A DNA stretch of 55,400 nt from Terriglobales bacterium (GCA_035651995.1 DASRER010000033.1:1-55400); one strand, 5' to 3'. Shown: positions 24,704-32,974, counted from the first letter of the stretch. Notes: generated by a model from the letters alone, not told the origin. Made by a program: numbers and translations.

Positions 24704-27328
24704 ATGCGCGATTCCCGCCACCTCCTCGCCCCCCTGATCCTGCGGTGTTCAGCCTTGTTTGTCCTAACGGCAGTTGCAGTCGCCGCGGACGCCCCAGCAT
24801 CGAAGCCGAAGTCGCCTCCGGATAAACCGCAGAAGCTCATTGCGCCCTACTGGACGCTCGAACCCGGCTGGCATACCTCACTTGAAATCCGCAACAACTA
24901 CGCTGCCCGCCCGCTAACCGTCACGCCCATCCTCCGCACCGCAAGCGGCGAGCAGCTGACGCTCGACGCGATTGACCTCAAACCCAGCGAGGGCCGCCGA
25001 ATTGACCTGGCGCTGGCGACCGTGAAGTATCCGCCCTTGCTCGGCGACCGCGCCTATGGTTCTGTCGTGCTGCAATTCACCTCAGCCATGGCATTCAACG
25101 TGTATGCGGCCACCATGGTGCACATGCCGGGCAAGGCCATCGCCTACCACTTCGACGCCACCGACGAGCTCTCGGGCTTCGGAGCCGGCACATACGAAGG
25201 CATCTGGTGGATGCCGAGCACAACCGCCCACGGGCAGATGATGATTTCCAATACATCCGACCAGCCCGTAAACGCGAACGTAACGTGGTTCGATTCCAAC
25301 GGGGCTACGCAGAGCACGCCGCTTGGCCTGGCAGCCGGCCAATCCCGCCGCCTCGACGTGCGCGACGCCATCACGCGCGGCAACCTCGCCGGCGATCACG
25401 GCGGCCTTCGCATTCAACTCGACGCCAAAGCTGGCTCGGTCTTCCTCGGCCACATCCTGTACGACGAAACCGCCAACTTCGGCGGTACGGTCAAGATGTT
25501 CGAGAAGTACAAATTCCACTCCAAGGCCACGACCAACACCATCCGCGCGCCCATGATTGCGCTCACCGAACCCGACGCGGCGCTGAATTTTCCCGCCGGG
25601 ACCAAGCTCAACCCAACCGTATTCGTTCGGAACACGACGGCAGCCCCGAAGGACGTATCTCTGATGATTCGTTGGTTTGAGGGCGACAAGTCCGCCGCGG
25701 TCACCGTGCCATTAGGGCCGCTGGCAGCCAATGAAACCCGGGCCCTGAGTCTGCGGCAATTGCAAAACGACGGCGTCTTGCCCTCCTCAGCGCACTTCGC
25801 CGCCGTCCACTTCACCTACCAGGGCGACACCGGCGATTTGGTCGCGCTCGCCGCCTCCTACGACGACACTCTCCGCTATGGCGCGCAGTCACCCTTCGGC
25901 GACATGGTTTCCCATATGCTCGTGGGCACCCTCTGGACAGCCGATGTGCTCCACAACAGCATCATTACTGTAGGCAATGCCGGCACGAACCCAGCGGAAG
26001 TGGCGATAACACTGGTTTCGGCGGACGGAACTTTTCGTTACGAGCTTCCACACGCCATGCTGAGCGCTAGCGAGCAGACTTGGGTCAACATCGGCCAGCT
26101 CGTCAACAATCACGTTCCCGACCGCAAGGGCAAGGTGTTCCCCGACGGCACCACCTCCGGTACGTACGAGATCGAAGACGTGAAGAACCTGCCGAACGGC
26201 TATCTTTACGAAGGCAAGCTGGTGATGGACAAGACATACGGCCACGTCGGCTACGGTTGCGCCCAGTGCTGCGGATATAACCAGCCAACCGAAACTGAAG
26301 ATCCTCTCCTCGGCCCTTTGCCAAACGGCAATGACCAAAAAGTTTGGGCCACCAACTGCGTCGGGACACCGAACGATGTCACGCCGTGGACTTACCAATG
26401 GTTCACATACGATGCCAATGTCGCCACAGTGAGCGAGGGCGGCCACGTGATAACCGGTGCCCCGGGCTTCACCATTGTGACCTCATACGCAGACCTCGAA
26501 GCTCCAGGCGGGCACATTTGCCCAATTGAGACGAGGACAACCGATGCACAGATTGTGGTGAATGGCTTCGACCTGAGTCCTGCGCAAAGCATCGTCGACG
26601 GGAACAGTAGTCAGTTCACCATCAGCGTAACCGGTGGAAGCCCAATCGCCTACGCTTGGTCTTTCACAGCCCCCGCCGGGGCTGGCAATAATCCAAACGT
26701 GACCTTTGGCTCGCCTGCGGCGCTCCAGACAGACACCGACGGGCACTGGTTCGCTCTACCCAATACTGCCTGCGGTGCTGGTTACAACGCCCAGTACACC
26801 ATTAATGCGAAGGTCACATTCGATGACAATCAAGAAATAAACAAGAACACCACACTTACTGTATCGATACCTTCAACAGCGGCATTCGTTGACCCCAACG
26901 TTGCGAATATTTCTGGTTCTCCCGATGACGCCCAAGACCCGACTACTCACAAATGGACCATCACAGGCACAGGTACAATGGCTCGCGTAGTGCCCGTATC
27001 GGCCACGTATAACATTCCGGCCACGAGCCAGTTCCGCCACAAGGCCGAGATCCACGAAGGAGTGCACTTGGCAAACTGGATCCAGGGAGCAGGGCACCTC
27101 TTTGGGGACCTGTTCCTCGTTGCCGACCTTTATAACCAAATCAAGGACCTAACAGGGGATACAGAATTTGATTTACTCGACCAAGTTCGCCAGGTGAAGG
27201 TGGCCTACATAAACGATCAGCGCTCGACCGTGCAGGGTCGGTTGTCCCAGGACGAGCAGCAGGCTTACTCCGCCTCCGATCCGGTACCGCCGCAATACAA
27301 GTACCAAGGGAGCTGTGGAGGATTATGA
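24704..27328 (+). CDS. Large secreted beta-rich protein with C-terminal HEGVH motif
   Basis: I do not know this family by name. A signal peptide (about 1-28) precedes four repeating modules of about 100 residues (about 48-150, 165-275, 300-400 and 410-500), each with the pattern 'N, beta strand, G, beta strand, L-x-ai'. Compare TVTPILRTASGEQ, ANVTWFDSNGATQ, LMIRWFEGDKSAA and ITLVSADGTFRYE. A Cys-containing segment (GYGCAQCCGY) and an Ig/PKD-like segment (AYAWSFTAPAGAG) follow. Near the end HEGVH (residues 784-788) has the HExxH spacing of zincin proteases, but no third ligand is certain. The last codons overlap the next gene's start (ATGA). Confidence 0.7.
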   Translation: MRDSRHLLAPLILRCSALFVLTAVAVAADAPASKPKSPPDKPQKLIAPYWTLEPGWHTSLEIRNNYAARPLTVTPILRTASGEQLTLDAIDLKPSEGRRIDLALATVKYPPLLGDRAYGSVVLQFTSAMAFNVYAATMVHMPGKAIAYHFDATDELSGFGAGTYEGIWWMPSTTAHGQMMISNTSDQPVNANVTWFDSNGATQSTPLGLAAGQSRRLDVRDAITRGNLAGDHGGLRIQLDAKAGSVFLGHILYDETANFGGTVKMFEKYKFHSKATTNTIRAPMIALTEPDAALNFPAGTKLNPTVFVRNTTAAPKDVSLMIRWFEGDKSAAVTVPLGPLAANETRALSLRQLQNDGVLPSSAHFAAVHFTYQGDTGDLVALAASYDDTLRYGAQSPFGDMVSHMLVGTLWTADVLHNSIITVGNAGTNPAEVAITLVSADGTFRYELPHAMLSASEQTWVNIGQLVNNHVPDRKGKVFPDGTTSGTYEIEDVKNLPNGYLYEGKLVMDKTYGHVGYGCAQCCGYNQPTETEDPLLGPLPNGNDQKVWATNCVGTPNDVTPWTYQWFTYDANVATVSEGGHVITGAPGFTIVTSYADLEAPGGHICPIETRTTDAQIVVNGFDLSPAQSIVDGNSSQFTISVTGGSPIAYAWSFTAPAGAGNNPNVTFGSPAALQTDTDGHWFALPNTACGAGYNAQYTINAKVTFDDNQEINKNTTLTVSIPSTAAFVDPNVANISGSPDDAQDPTTHKWTITGTGTMARVVPVSATYNIPATSQFRHKAEIHEGVHLANWIQGAGHLFGDLFLVADLYNQIKDLTGDTEFDLLDQVRQVKVAYINDQRSTVQGRLSQDEQQAYSASDPVPPQYKYQGSCGGL

Positions 27329-28074
27329 TTCTCAGCAAACTGTGTCGCCGTGGAGTTCTCGGCATAATGGCTACAGGGTGGCTTTGCGCCGCCCTTGGAC
27401 AACTCGATAGTCCGGCAATAAAGCCAGAGAATGATGTTAGGCAGTTGTACAGCCGAGCGGCGTCATGTCAGGCGGTTGTTATTGGCAAGGCCGTTAAATC
27501 GCGGATTGTGTCTAAACGAATTGCACGGAATGACTTGGCGGCAATGCGTGCTTCAGTCAATAATCCAGTTGACGGTCAGCTGTTTGAAGTGGAGATAGAA
27601 CGGATCGTGTGCCATCAGTCCGACTTGGTGCCTAGGGCCCGAACGTCGTTGCAGAGTTCCCCACTCGAGTCAATCCAGGTTGCGTATATTTTTGTGCCCG
27701 AAGACGAGCCGCATTCTCAAAGTGGGTACCGGCAGGAGTACCTGCTAAAAGGCGAGCGGTATCTTCTTTTCTTAGTAGAGGCACCGAGAGATCTCCAGGT
27801 TAAATGGACCGCTGAGTTGGAGCTCGACCCAGAGTTGCGATATTTTCGTACTCTCGAGTACTCGCGAGGCGCAGTTCCACTCCCAGCACAGGCCGTCAGC
27901 CCAAACTACGCAACGCAGTCGCCGGTCCTTGAAAGGCTCGACAAGCTCTGTTCGGCGACAAAGGCTGCCACAAAGGGCAATCTTGATCCGCTAAAAGCTC
28001 TAAGGAATTCCGATGATAGCGCGCTGAAAGAGGCGGCATCGGAGGCGTTGCAACGGTTTACGGAGAATCCCTAG
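27325..28074 (+). CDS. Secreted protein with NTR/TIMP-like layout, coupled to the HEGVH protein
   Basis: The 249-aa protein has an N-terminal hydrophobic segment (GVLGIMATGWLCAALG) and then an OB-fold-like pattern. This is CQAVVIGKAV as first strand, a long insertion, LFEVEIERIV as second strand, IQVAYIFVPE, and YLLKGERYLLFLVEAP as the closing strand. That order and the GxxYLLFL ending recall the netrin/TIMP-type domain, but the similarity is by eye only. The C-terminus resembles a short HEAT-like helical pair (LKALRNSDDSALKEAA). It starts inside the preceding stop codon (ATGA). GC content is visibly lower than in the dcw genes. Confidence 0.6.
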   Translation: MILSKLCRRGVLGIMATGWLCAALGQLDSPAIKPENDVRQLYSRAASCQAVVIGKAVKSRIVSKRIARNDLAAMRASVNNPVDGQLFEVEIERIVCHQSDLVPRARTSLQSSPLESIQVAYIFVPEDEPHSQSGYRQEYLLKGERYLLFLVEAPRDLQVKWTAELELDPELRYFRTLEYSRGAVPLPAQAVSPNYATQSPVLERLDKLCSATKAATKGNLDPLKALRNSDDSALKEAASEALQRFTENP

Positions 28075-28110
28075 GAGAACGGAGTCTGGCAGGAGAAGGG
28101 AGTCTGAACC

Positions 28111-28166
28111 GGTGCCACCTCCTTTGCGGAGCGGCTTTCGCGTCGCAAGATACAAAGGGTGGGCGC
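28111..28166. repeat. Dispersed repeat family G (CCTTTGCGGAGC...CAAAGGGTGGG)
   Basis: TCCTTTGCGGAGC and ACAAAGGGTGGGCG frame a short variable centre. The copy at 29690-29736 has the same ends with a perfect hairpin. This copy lies downstream of the 249-aa gene and could serve as its transcript end. Confidence 0.7.
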
Positions 28167-28227
28167 CGTTGCGCTGACCACGCGTTTCGGGCGAACATGA
28201 ACTGCCGCGAACCTACACGCGGACCAT

Positions 28228-28269
28228 ATACTAATGTCGTTATACTAATGTCGTTATACTAATGTCGTT
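28228..28269. repeat. Three perfect copies of a 14-bp tandem repeat
   Basis: ATACTAATGTCGTT occurs at 28228-28241, 28242-28255 and 28256-28269. Because 14 is not a multiple of three, each copy shifts the minus-strand reading frame. The array ends the truncated secreted gene at 28240. Confidence 0.95.
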
Positions 28270-28485
28270 CACCTCACCTGTCGTAAAACCCGCGCCGATC
28301 CAGACTTTTATCGTCGTGTTGCTTGCCCAGTATGCGTTCTTGCCGTTTGATTGCTCGGTGGGCGGTGGCGTGAGGTTCGTTTGCGCATGCACGCCGCGGA
28401 GGTGAAACAGCGGCCATAGGGCTGGAATGAATAGCGCTGCTGCAATCGCGGCGTGTGGCAGGAGCGACCCCAGCCAGCGCTTCAT
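28240..28485 (-). pseudogene. 5' fragment of a secreted protein, truncated in the 14-bp repeat
   Basis: The 81 codons encode a signal sequence (ALFIPALWPLFHLRGVHA) and about 45 residues of mature protein containing NTTIKVWIGAGFTTGEVNDI. That segment resembles the N-terminal start of secreted matrixin-like proteases, where such a strand and helix precede a HExxH domain. Translation then enters the triple repeat and stops. No continuation is found downstream in any frame. The start overlaps the stop of the 240-aa gene (ATGA), so it is the second gene of a pair. A short functional peptide is possible but less likely. Confidence 0.6.
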
Positions 28486-29204
28486 TGGCGAGCCCTCTCC
28501 CGTTCGGCTGCAAGCGAGACGGCATCTTGCACTAATTGTAGGAAAGCGGGACGACTCCGAAAGTCTTGTGCAAACTTCCCCGGATGCGTCTTTGCGGGAA
28601 TTGCCCGATCGCCAGAAATGAGAAAACTCTTGTCGGCGAAAGCCTTGAAAGTCCCCGTGTTCGGAATCTGGTACAAGAAAAATAAATATTGCTCGCCGAG
28701 ACGAAAGAGACGAAACTCGGGGTCGATTGCCCGGACCGGGTGGCCGTTGACCGTCGTAACGCCGCCTGCGCGTGCGACCACAATAATATTTCCGGAAAAT
28801 ACTTGGCCGGTAACATCCTTAAGGACTTGCTCGATGCGCACCTCGTAATCGGAAAAAACGAAGGAGTGATCCGCCGTGAGCGCCGAATGACGTTTCAGAG
28901 GCGTCGCCAGGACAACGAGGTCAGCATTCGCGGCTTTCGTGGCGAGCCAACTGCGGACACTTCCATCGGGCATACCCGTCAGGGGCCGGTCACCAACTGT
29001 TCGAGTGACGACGACTAAGTCCTTATTTTGATTTTCCGGCAGGGCAACCTGCCGCTCAAGGGAAGGGCTGCCACCATATTCCATGAAGTGCGTCGAATCG
29101 GCGGCCAGAACTTCCGGAGTGACTTGCGAACGCAAGTCCTGTGCAGGCCCTGGAAGTAGGTTCCCAAACAAGACTAGGAATATAAGTACGAGAACTCGAT
29201 TCAT
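28482..29204 (-). CDS. Secreted protein with NTR/TIMP-like layout (second copy)
   Basis: The 240-aa protein begins with a signal peptide (MNRVLVLIFLVLFGNLLPGPA). The mature part has the same order of elements as the 249-aa protein at 27325: ADLVVLATPL, then VFSDYEVRIEQVLKD, GNIIVVARAGG, and FRLGEQYLFFLYQIP. Both look like variants of an OB-fold domain of netrin/TIMP type, judged by eye. The first 60 residues have no counterpart. It is coupled by ATGA to the truncated secreted gene, mirroring the pair on the other strand but in opposite gene order. GGAGGA lies upstream of the ATG. Confidence 0.65.
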   Translation of the reverse strand: MNRVLVLIFLVLFGNLLPGPAQDLRSQVTPEVLAADSTHFMEYGGSPSLERQVALPENQNKDLVVVTRTVGDRPLTGMPDGSVRSWLATKAANADLVVLATPLKRHSALTADHSFVFSDYEVRIEQVLKDVTGQVFSGNIIVVARAGGVTTVNGHPVRAIDPEFRLFRLGEQYLFFLYQIPNTGTFKAFADKSFLISGDRAIPAKTHPGKFAQDFRSRPAFLQLVQDAVSLAAERERARQ

Positions 29205-29362
29205 TCCTATCCTCCTTTTCCCGGGCGCACGGACCTCGTGCTATTCTACCCTGACATGAGACGTGCCCGGCTATATCCAAATGTTCCCGACTTAGTCAAG
29301 TATCCAGATGACGAGAGGTGCTTGGCCAGTGTTTGCGTCCGCTATCCAGTTGATCGCGATCT

Positions 29363-29619
29363 TTAGCTGGATTGCTGCTTTAGACGGGAAAGCATTTCCA
29401 TGTAGCGGTTGAAGCATGGCGAACAGAAGTCAGGTGTTCGCTGACCATTGCGTCGCGGGCCTCGACGGGATGTTCGGCCATGCGCTGTAGGTCGGACTCC
29501 GGTGGGCAGCCAAACCGCTGAGGGTCGGGGAACGATTCTGAGAGGTAGGACTTAGCAAAGCCAAAAAAATCGGCTTCGTTAAACTCTTCACTAAATTTAG
29601 GTCCGTCTTTTCCTGTCAT
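29363..29619 (-). pseudogene. Frameshifted small Cys-containing protein (zinc-finger/anti-sigma-like)
   Basis: From the ATG at 29619 the frame reads FAKSYLSESFPDPQRFGCPP and later AEHPVEARDAMVSEHLTS, then becomes nonsense and stops at 29380. Moving to another frame at about 29425-29427 gives CSPCFNRYMEMLSRLKQQSS and a stop at 29363. The joined protein, with GCP early and HLTSCSPCF late, has the H-x3-C-x2-C spacing of zf-HC2-type anti-sigma-like domains. One missing base would explain the break. I read it as a pseudogene; a sequencing error or programmed frameshift cannot be excluded. Confidence 0.65.
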
Positions 29620-29689
29620 CGGTCTGCTGGCTTCCGTTTCCTCATTCTGGTCGGGCCGGCATTCACTGACGATGCTCCAGATCCGCGGG

Positions 29690-29736
29690 GTGCCCCATCC
29701 TTTGCGGAGCGCGTTTTGCTCCGCAAAGGGTGGGCG
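29690..29736. repeat. Dispersed repeat family G, hairpin copy
   Basis: CCCCATCCTTTGCGGAGC, a 7-nt loop, and GCTCCGCAAAGGGTGGG form a perfect 10-bp stem with further partial pairing outside. It shares its ends with the copy at 28111-28166. Confidence 0.8.
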
Positions 29737-29887
29737 GCGCTCACGTCTGCTCGCGCATTGGGCTATAACAAGAGTTCGAACCCAGTGGAATTCCTGTCAA
29801 GTCCCCGCACAGCTTCAATTCCGCGCAACCCCCTGCAATCATTCCGACTAAACTTTAGCGCCGCCTTCCCATTCTCCCTGCCCAAAC

Positions 29888-29896
29888 TGCTACCCT
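29888..29896 (+). promoter_or_regulatory. Extended -10 element directly before a terminator
   Basis: TGCTACCCT matches the TGCTAnnnT form seen before mlaE (39520) and mqnA (45633). A start near 29903 would precede the terminator hairpin by only a few bases. No -35 is evident. Confidence 0.35.
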
Positions 29897-29905
29897 GAAA
29901 GCAGG

Positions 29906-29928
29906 CCCGCGCACACGCGCGGGTTTTT
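29906..29928 (+). terminator. Rho-independent terminator
   Basis: CCCGCGC (29906-29912), loop ACAC, GCGCGGG (29917-29923), then TTTTT. No plus-strand gene precedes it within 1.8 kb, so it would end a small RNA or an aborted transcript. Confidence 0.8.
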
Positions 29929-30092
29929 CGTTCTTTGACAAAGTCGGCGGCTAAGTCCTTTAGACAACGGATCTTGCGTGTAACTCCTTTAGATGAACGG
30001 ACCACCGGCGGATCCCTACCGTTAACCTCATGATTCCATTCAATGGCAGGGGGAGGGGTGAGAGGTATATGTCCGGTCTGTTCGACTTCGTA

Positions 30093-30114
30093 GAGACGTA
30101 GCTTGCTACGTCTC
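30093..30114. repeat. Perfect palindrome GAGACGTAGC-TT-GCTACGTCTC
   Basis: Ten-bp arms with a two-base centre. A shorter relative, CGCAGCTTGCTACG, lies at 2597-2610 between ftsQ and the secreted unknown, so it belongs to a dispersed family. Confidence 0.85.
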
Positions 30115-30176
30115 CCGGCTTCGACTCGAGTGTGTGCTCTTGGCCAGCAGCCAGTAGCCAGCAGCCGGCAGCGCCT

Positions 30177-30581
30177 TTACTGCACGCTGCCGGACGCAGC
30201 TTTCACCAGGCGCGCCGCGGCCGCGCGCGCGATCTCGTCATCGGTGGTCTCGCATTCGAAGATCTGGTCCGCGCCGCTGTTGATCGCGTTCTTCAGCGCC
30301 TCCAGCGACCTCTCCGGCGCCAGCACGGCCACGAACGCGCCCGGGAAGATCATGCGGAAGACCGCCGCCAGCGACCAGCCGTCGGCGTGCTCTGAGATGG
30401 TGGCGGAGACGATCGCGGCATCGAACACGTGCTGGCTGAGCATCAGCAGCGCGGTCGGCAGGTCGCGCGCCACCACCGTGCGCATGCCCGCCTCGACGCA
30501 CGCGTTGTGCAGCGCGGTGGCACGCTCCAGGCTGGGATGCACCACCAGCGCCAGTCCCCGATGCTGCGCGGTGGCGGTCAT
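30177..30581 (-). CDS. Receiver-like domain protein lacking the phosphoacceptor aspartate
   Basis: The 134-aa protein has the size and strand-helix rhythm of a response-regulator receiver (LALVVHPSLERATAL, DAAIVSATI, GAFVAVLAPERSLEAL, GADQIFE). The acidic pair after strand 1 is replaced by HP, and the Asp expected at the end of strand 3 is a Ser (IVSAT). It therefore cannot be phosphorylated in the usual way and is best called a pseudo-receiver. It starts inside the stop codon of the true receiver gene (ATGA), so the two are made together. Confidence 0.7.
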   Translation of the reverse strand: MTATAQHRGLALVVHPSLERATALHNACVEAGMRTVVARDLPTALLMLSQHVFDAAIVSATISEHADGWSLAAVFRMIFPGAFVAVLAPERSLEALKNAINSGADQIFECETTDDEIARAAAARLVKAASGSVQ

Positions 30582-30994
30582 TTGCTTCCTCGCGCCGCCG
30601 CGCGCCTCGAGATCAGGCGCCGCAACGCGCCGATCAGCTCTTCCAGGTCCACCGGCTTCGTGGCCAGGTAGTCCACGCGCAGCTCCAGCGCCTGCGTCGC
30701 GTTCTCGACGTTGGCATAACCGGTGCAGATGACGATTACCGGCCGCGGATCGAGCGTCTGCGCGCTGCGCACGACCTCCAGGCCGATGTCGTCGCGCTCC
30801 ATGTTCAGGTCGGTAATGACGGCGTCATAGCGATGGCCGTTGGCAAACAGCATGAGGGCTTCGGCGCAACTGTAGGCTGCGACCACGCTGTAGCCCTCGC
30901 GCTCGAAGATCAGCTTCAGCGTCAGGGTGACGCTGGGCTCGTCATCCACGATCAGCAGCGACCGGCTTCCGTTGATGGCTCCGGGCGGTTTCAT
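30578..30994 (-). CDS. Single-domain response regulator (receiver)
   Basis: The protein is a stand-alone CheY-like receiver. The acidic pair DDE lies in LLIVDDEPS, the phosphoacceptor Asp in AVITDLNME, the conserved Thr/Ser position in VIVICTGYA, and the Lys in LATKPVD. No output domain follows. I chose the ATG at 30994 (MKPPGAINGSRSLLIVDDE, 138 aa); the frame extends to 31036, adding 14 unrelated residues. The gene is translationally coupled to the pseudo-receiver downstream. Its kinase is not next to it. Confidence 0.82.
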   Translation of the reverse strand: MKPPGAINGSRSLLIVDDEPSVTLTLKLIFEREGYSVVAAYSCAEALMLFANGHRYDAVITDLNMERDDIGLEVVRSAQTLDPRPVIVICTGYANVENATQALELRVDYLATKPVDLEELIGALRRLISRRAAARGSK

Positions 30995-31184
30995 CAGCTC
31001 GGAAAACTCAGATGCAGGATGGCCGCTTCCGGTCAACTCGCCGGGAAAAATTCACATCCAAGAACTCGGACGTGGACTTGGGGGCCGCCCCAGGAAACCA
31101 TCGGCCCGCACCATCGCTCGACAAAGCTGGTTTTCGCGAAACGCGCAATGAAACGCGGAGCGAGTGGTGTGCCCCGCCGATTGT

Positions 31185-32588
31185 TCATCTGTCCATGAAC
31201 ACGAAGTACGAGCACGCCCACAACGCCGTCGGAATCGAGCCGCGCGGGCGCGCGGTGACGATCACGTTGTAGTCATCGGTGCCCGCCGGAATTTTTTCCA
31301 TCATGGATTCGCCGGCCGCCGGCTCCGCCAGCGCAAGGTGCCGCAGGAATCCGTAAACGTCCTGTCCCGCGGCGCAGCCCTGCGCCATGAACTCCAGCTC
31401 GGTGTTCTCGGCTGCGAAGTGCCACGCCAGCGACGCTGCCAGCATCACGCCGCGCTCGTAGGCGGCCTCGGAGACCGCGCCCGGAGCGGGATTGTCGAAG
31501 ACAATCCGCAGCCGCCGCTCGTCTTCGCGGGTGAACTCGCGGACCTTGAGCGCGCCGCTGCGCGCGCTCGCCTTCCAGTCCACGTGCCGCGCCGAGTCCT
31601 CGGGCATGTATTCGCGGATGCGGTACAGGTCGTGCCCGCGCCCGCTGACGAACGCTTCGAACTCGCCGGTGATCATGGGCAGGATCTCGAGCAGCTCGTC
31701 GGTTTCCTCCACCGAAGGATAGACAACGATCTCGCGTTCCAGCGTTACCCGTCGCGTCTTCACCAGGAAGGAAAACGGAAAACGCGTGGCGACGCCGAGC
31801 GCGTCCTGCCGGTAGCGCCCGCGGCGCGCGAAGTTCAGTTCCACGTCGGCGCTGCCCACCGCGCCCGGCGCGATGTAGGGAAAGTAGACCGCGCCGTCGA
31901 AAATGCGCGGGCCCGCGGGCGGCGCTTCCACCACGCGCCACTGCAGGTCGGGAATGCGCACCCACTGCCGCTCCGGCGGGCGCTTCGGCGGAAACGCAAA
32001 CACGCCCGGGACCCAGCGGCGGCGCAGCCGCGTCCCCGGCCGCTTGGGCGGCGCGATAGTAACGGAAAACGCCGGCGCAACTCTCCGGCGATTGCGCAGC
32101 TTGAACCGCGCCCACACCGCGCGCCGCGCGAACACGTGCTGCGGCAGCGCGATGTCGAGTTCCAACCCGCGCAGCAGCGCCGCCGAGGCGATGCCGGAAA
32201 TCAGGATCGATGCCAGCATGGCGGCGACAACGATGAACAGCAGGTTGTTGCCGGTGTTCAGCGCCGCCACGCCGACGACCAGCACCAGAATCAGATAACC
32301 GGCGCCTTCGCGGGTCACGTCGTAGTCGAACGCGTCGCGCATGCGCGCCACCACCACGCGCCGCGCCAGGTAAGGCACGCTGATCACCGCCACCAGCCCC
32401 GCCAGCAGCAGGGCCGCCGAGGCCAGCAGCGCCGTGGCCAGCACGTTGCCCGCGTATCGGAACACGGTGGAGAAGACCGCGGCAGTGAACGCCAGCGCTA
32501 GTCCGCCGATGGCGGCGAAAAAGCGCACCCAGGCTTCGCGATCAATCTTCGCGAGCGCAGCTCTCAACCGTGATGCTGGCGACGCCAC
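31185..32588 (-). CDS. DUF58 domain membrane protein
   Basis: Two pairs of membrane segments in the first 150 residues are followed by the DUF58 (vWA-like) region. Its signature YMPEDSARHVDWKASARSG lies near residue 330 and is followed by LKVREFTRED. Such proteins are usually encoded beside MoxR ATPases and transglutaminase-like proteins; none is adjacent here. The function is unknown. The start is the GTG at 32588 (467 aa), and the C-terminus ends at a single hydrophobic stretch (ALWACSYFVF). Confidence 0.85.
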   Translation of the reverse strand: MASPASRLRAALAKIDREAWVRFFAAIGGLALAFTAAVFSTVFRYAGNVLATALLASAALLLAGLVAVISVPYLARRVVVARMRDAFDYDVTREGAGYLILVLVVGVAALNTGNNLLFIVVAAMLASILISGIASAALLRGLELDIALPQHVFARRAVWARFKLRNRRRVAPAFSVTIAPPKRPGTRLRRRWVPGVFAFPPKRPPERQWVRIPDLQWRVVEAPPAGPRIFDGAVYFPYIAPGAVGSADVELNFARRGRYRQDALGVATRFPFSFLVKTRRVTLEREIVVYPSVEETDELLEILPMITGEFEAFVSGRGHDLYRIREYMPEDSARHVDWKASARSGALKVREFTREDERRLRIVFDNPAPGAVSEAAYERGVMLAASLAWHFAAENTELEFMAQGCAAGQDVYGFLRHLALAEPAAGESMMEKIPAGTDDYNVIVTARPRGSIPTALWACSYFVFMDR

Positions 32589-32632
32589 GGCCGCAGGCTA
32601 GCACTGCGCCCAGGCCGGAGCAACGCACCGTT

Positions 32633-32923
32633 TCACTCCGGCTTGGAATCGGCCTTTTGTTCGGGCTTGGCTCCGCTCGGCCCGATGCGCCGCAGCCATG
32701 CCTGCGCGCGTCCACCCGCGCGGTCGGCCCGCCGCGCCGCGCTGGGAAATTTTTCGCGCAGTCGCCGCAGCAGGTGGTGCGCCCACACGTACTCGGTGGA
32801 GAGAATCAGCAGCCCGATCACGATGAACAGGATTCCCTGCAGGATGGGGAGAACCAGTCCCGCCACGCCAAGGAGCAGAAAGGCCCACCCCAGGGCGATG
32901 GTGGCGATGCGTTTGGCGGTCAT
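32633..32923 (-). CDS. Small membrane protein, PGPGW-like
   Basis: The 96-aa protein has a hydrophobic hairpin, GWAFLLLGVAGLVLPILQG and ILFIVIGLLILSTEY, followed by a basic tail (HHLLRRLREKFPSAARRA). This layout matches the PGPGW family of putative transmembrane proteins, whose function is unknown. It lies 44 bp upstream of the DUF58 gene and 51 bp after the DedA gene, so the three are probably co-transcribed. Confidence 0.7.
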   Translation of the reverse strand: MTAKRIATIALGWAFLLLGVAGLVLPILQGILFIVIGLLILSTEYVWAHHLLRRLREKFPSAARRADRAGGRAQAWLRRIGPSGAKPEQKADSKPE

Positions 32924-32974
32924 GCTCGGCCGGCACTCACAGGATAGCAGCGCTTCAGGCGCCCGTGCGCGGCG

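Larger units (their letters stand above)
29620..30176. other. 557-bp repeat-rich spacer without a protein gene
   Basis: Contents in order are: a family G copy with perfect hairpin TTTGCGGAGC/GCTCCGCAAA (29701-29727); an extended -10 and terminator pair (29888-29928); a palindrome GAGACGTAGC-TT-GCTACGTCTC (30093-30114); and family E units (30137-30173). GTTCGAACCC at about 29773-29782 resembles a tRNA T-arm, but no tRNA can be folded around it. Confidence 0.7.

Noticed and set aside
28228-28269. 14-bp repeats as a CRISPR array
   Set aside because: The copies are directly adjacent with no spacers, and no cas genes are near.
29765-29800. Possible tRNA 3' half (GTTCGAACCC)
   Set aside because: No acceptor or anticodon arm can be paired around it, and there is no CCA-side stem.
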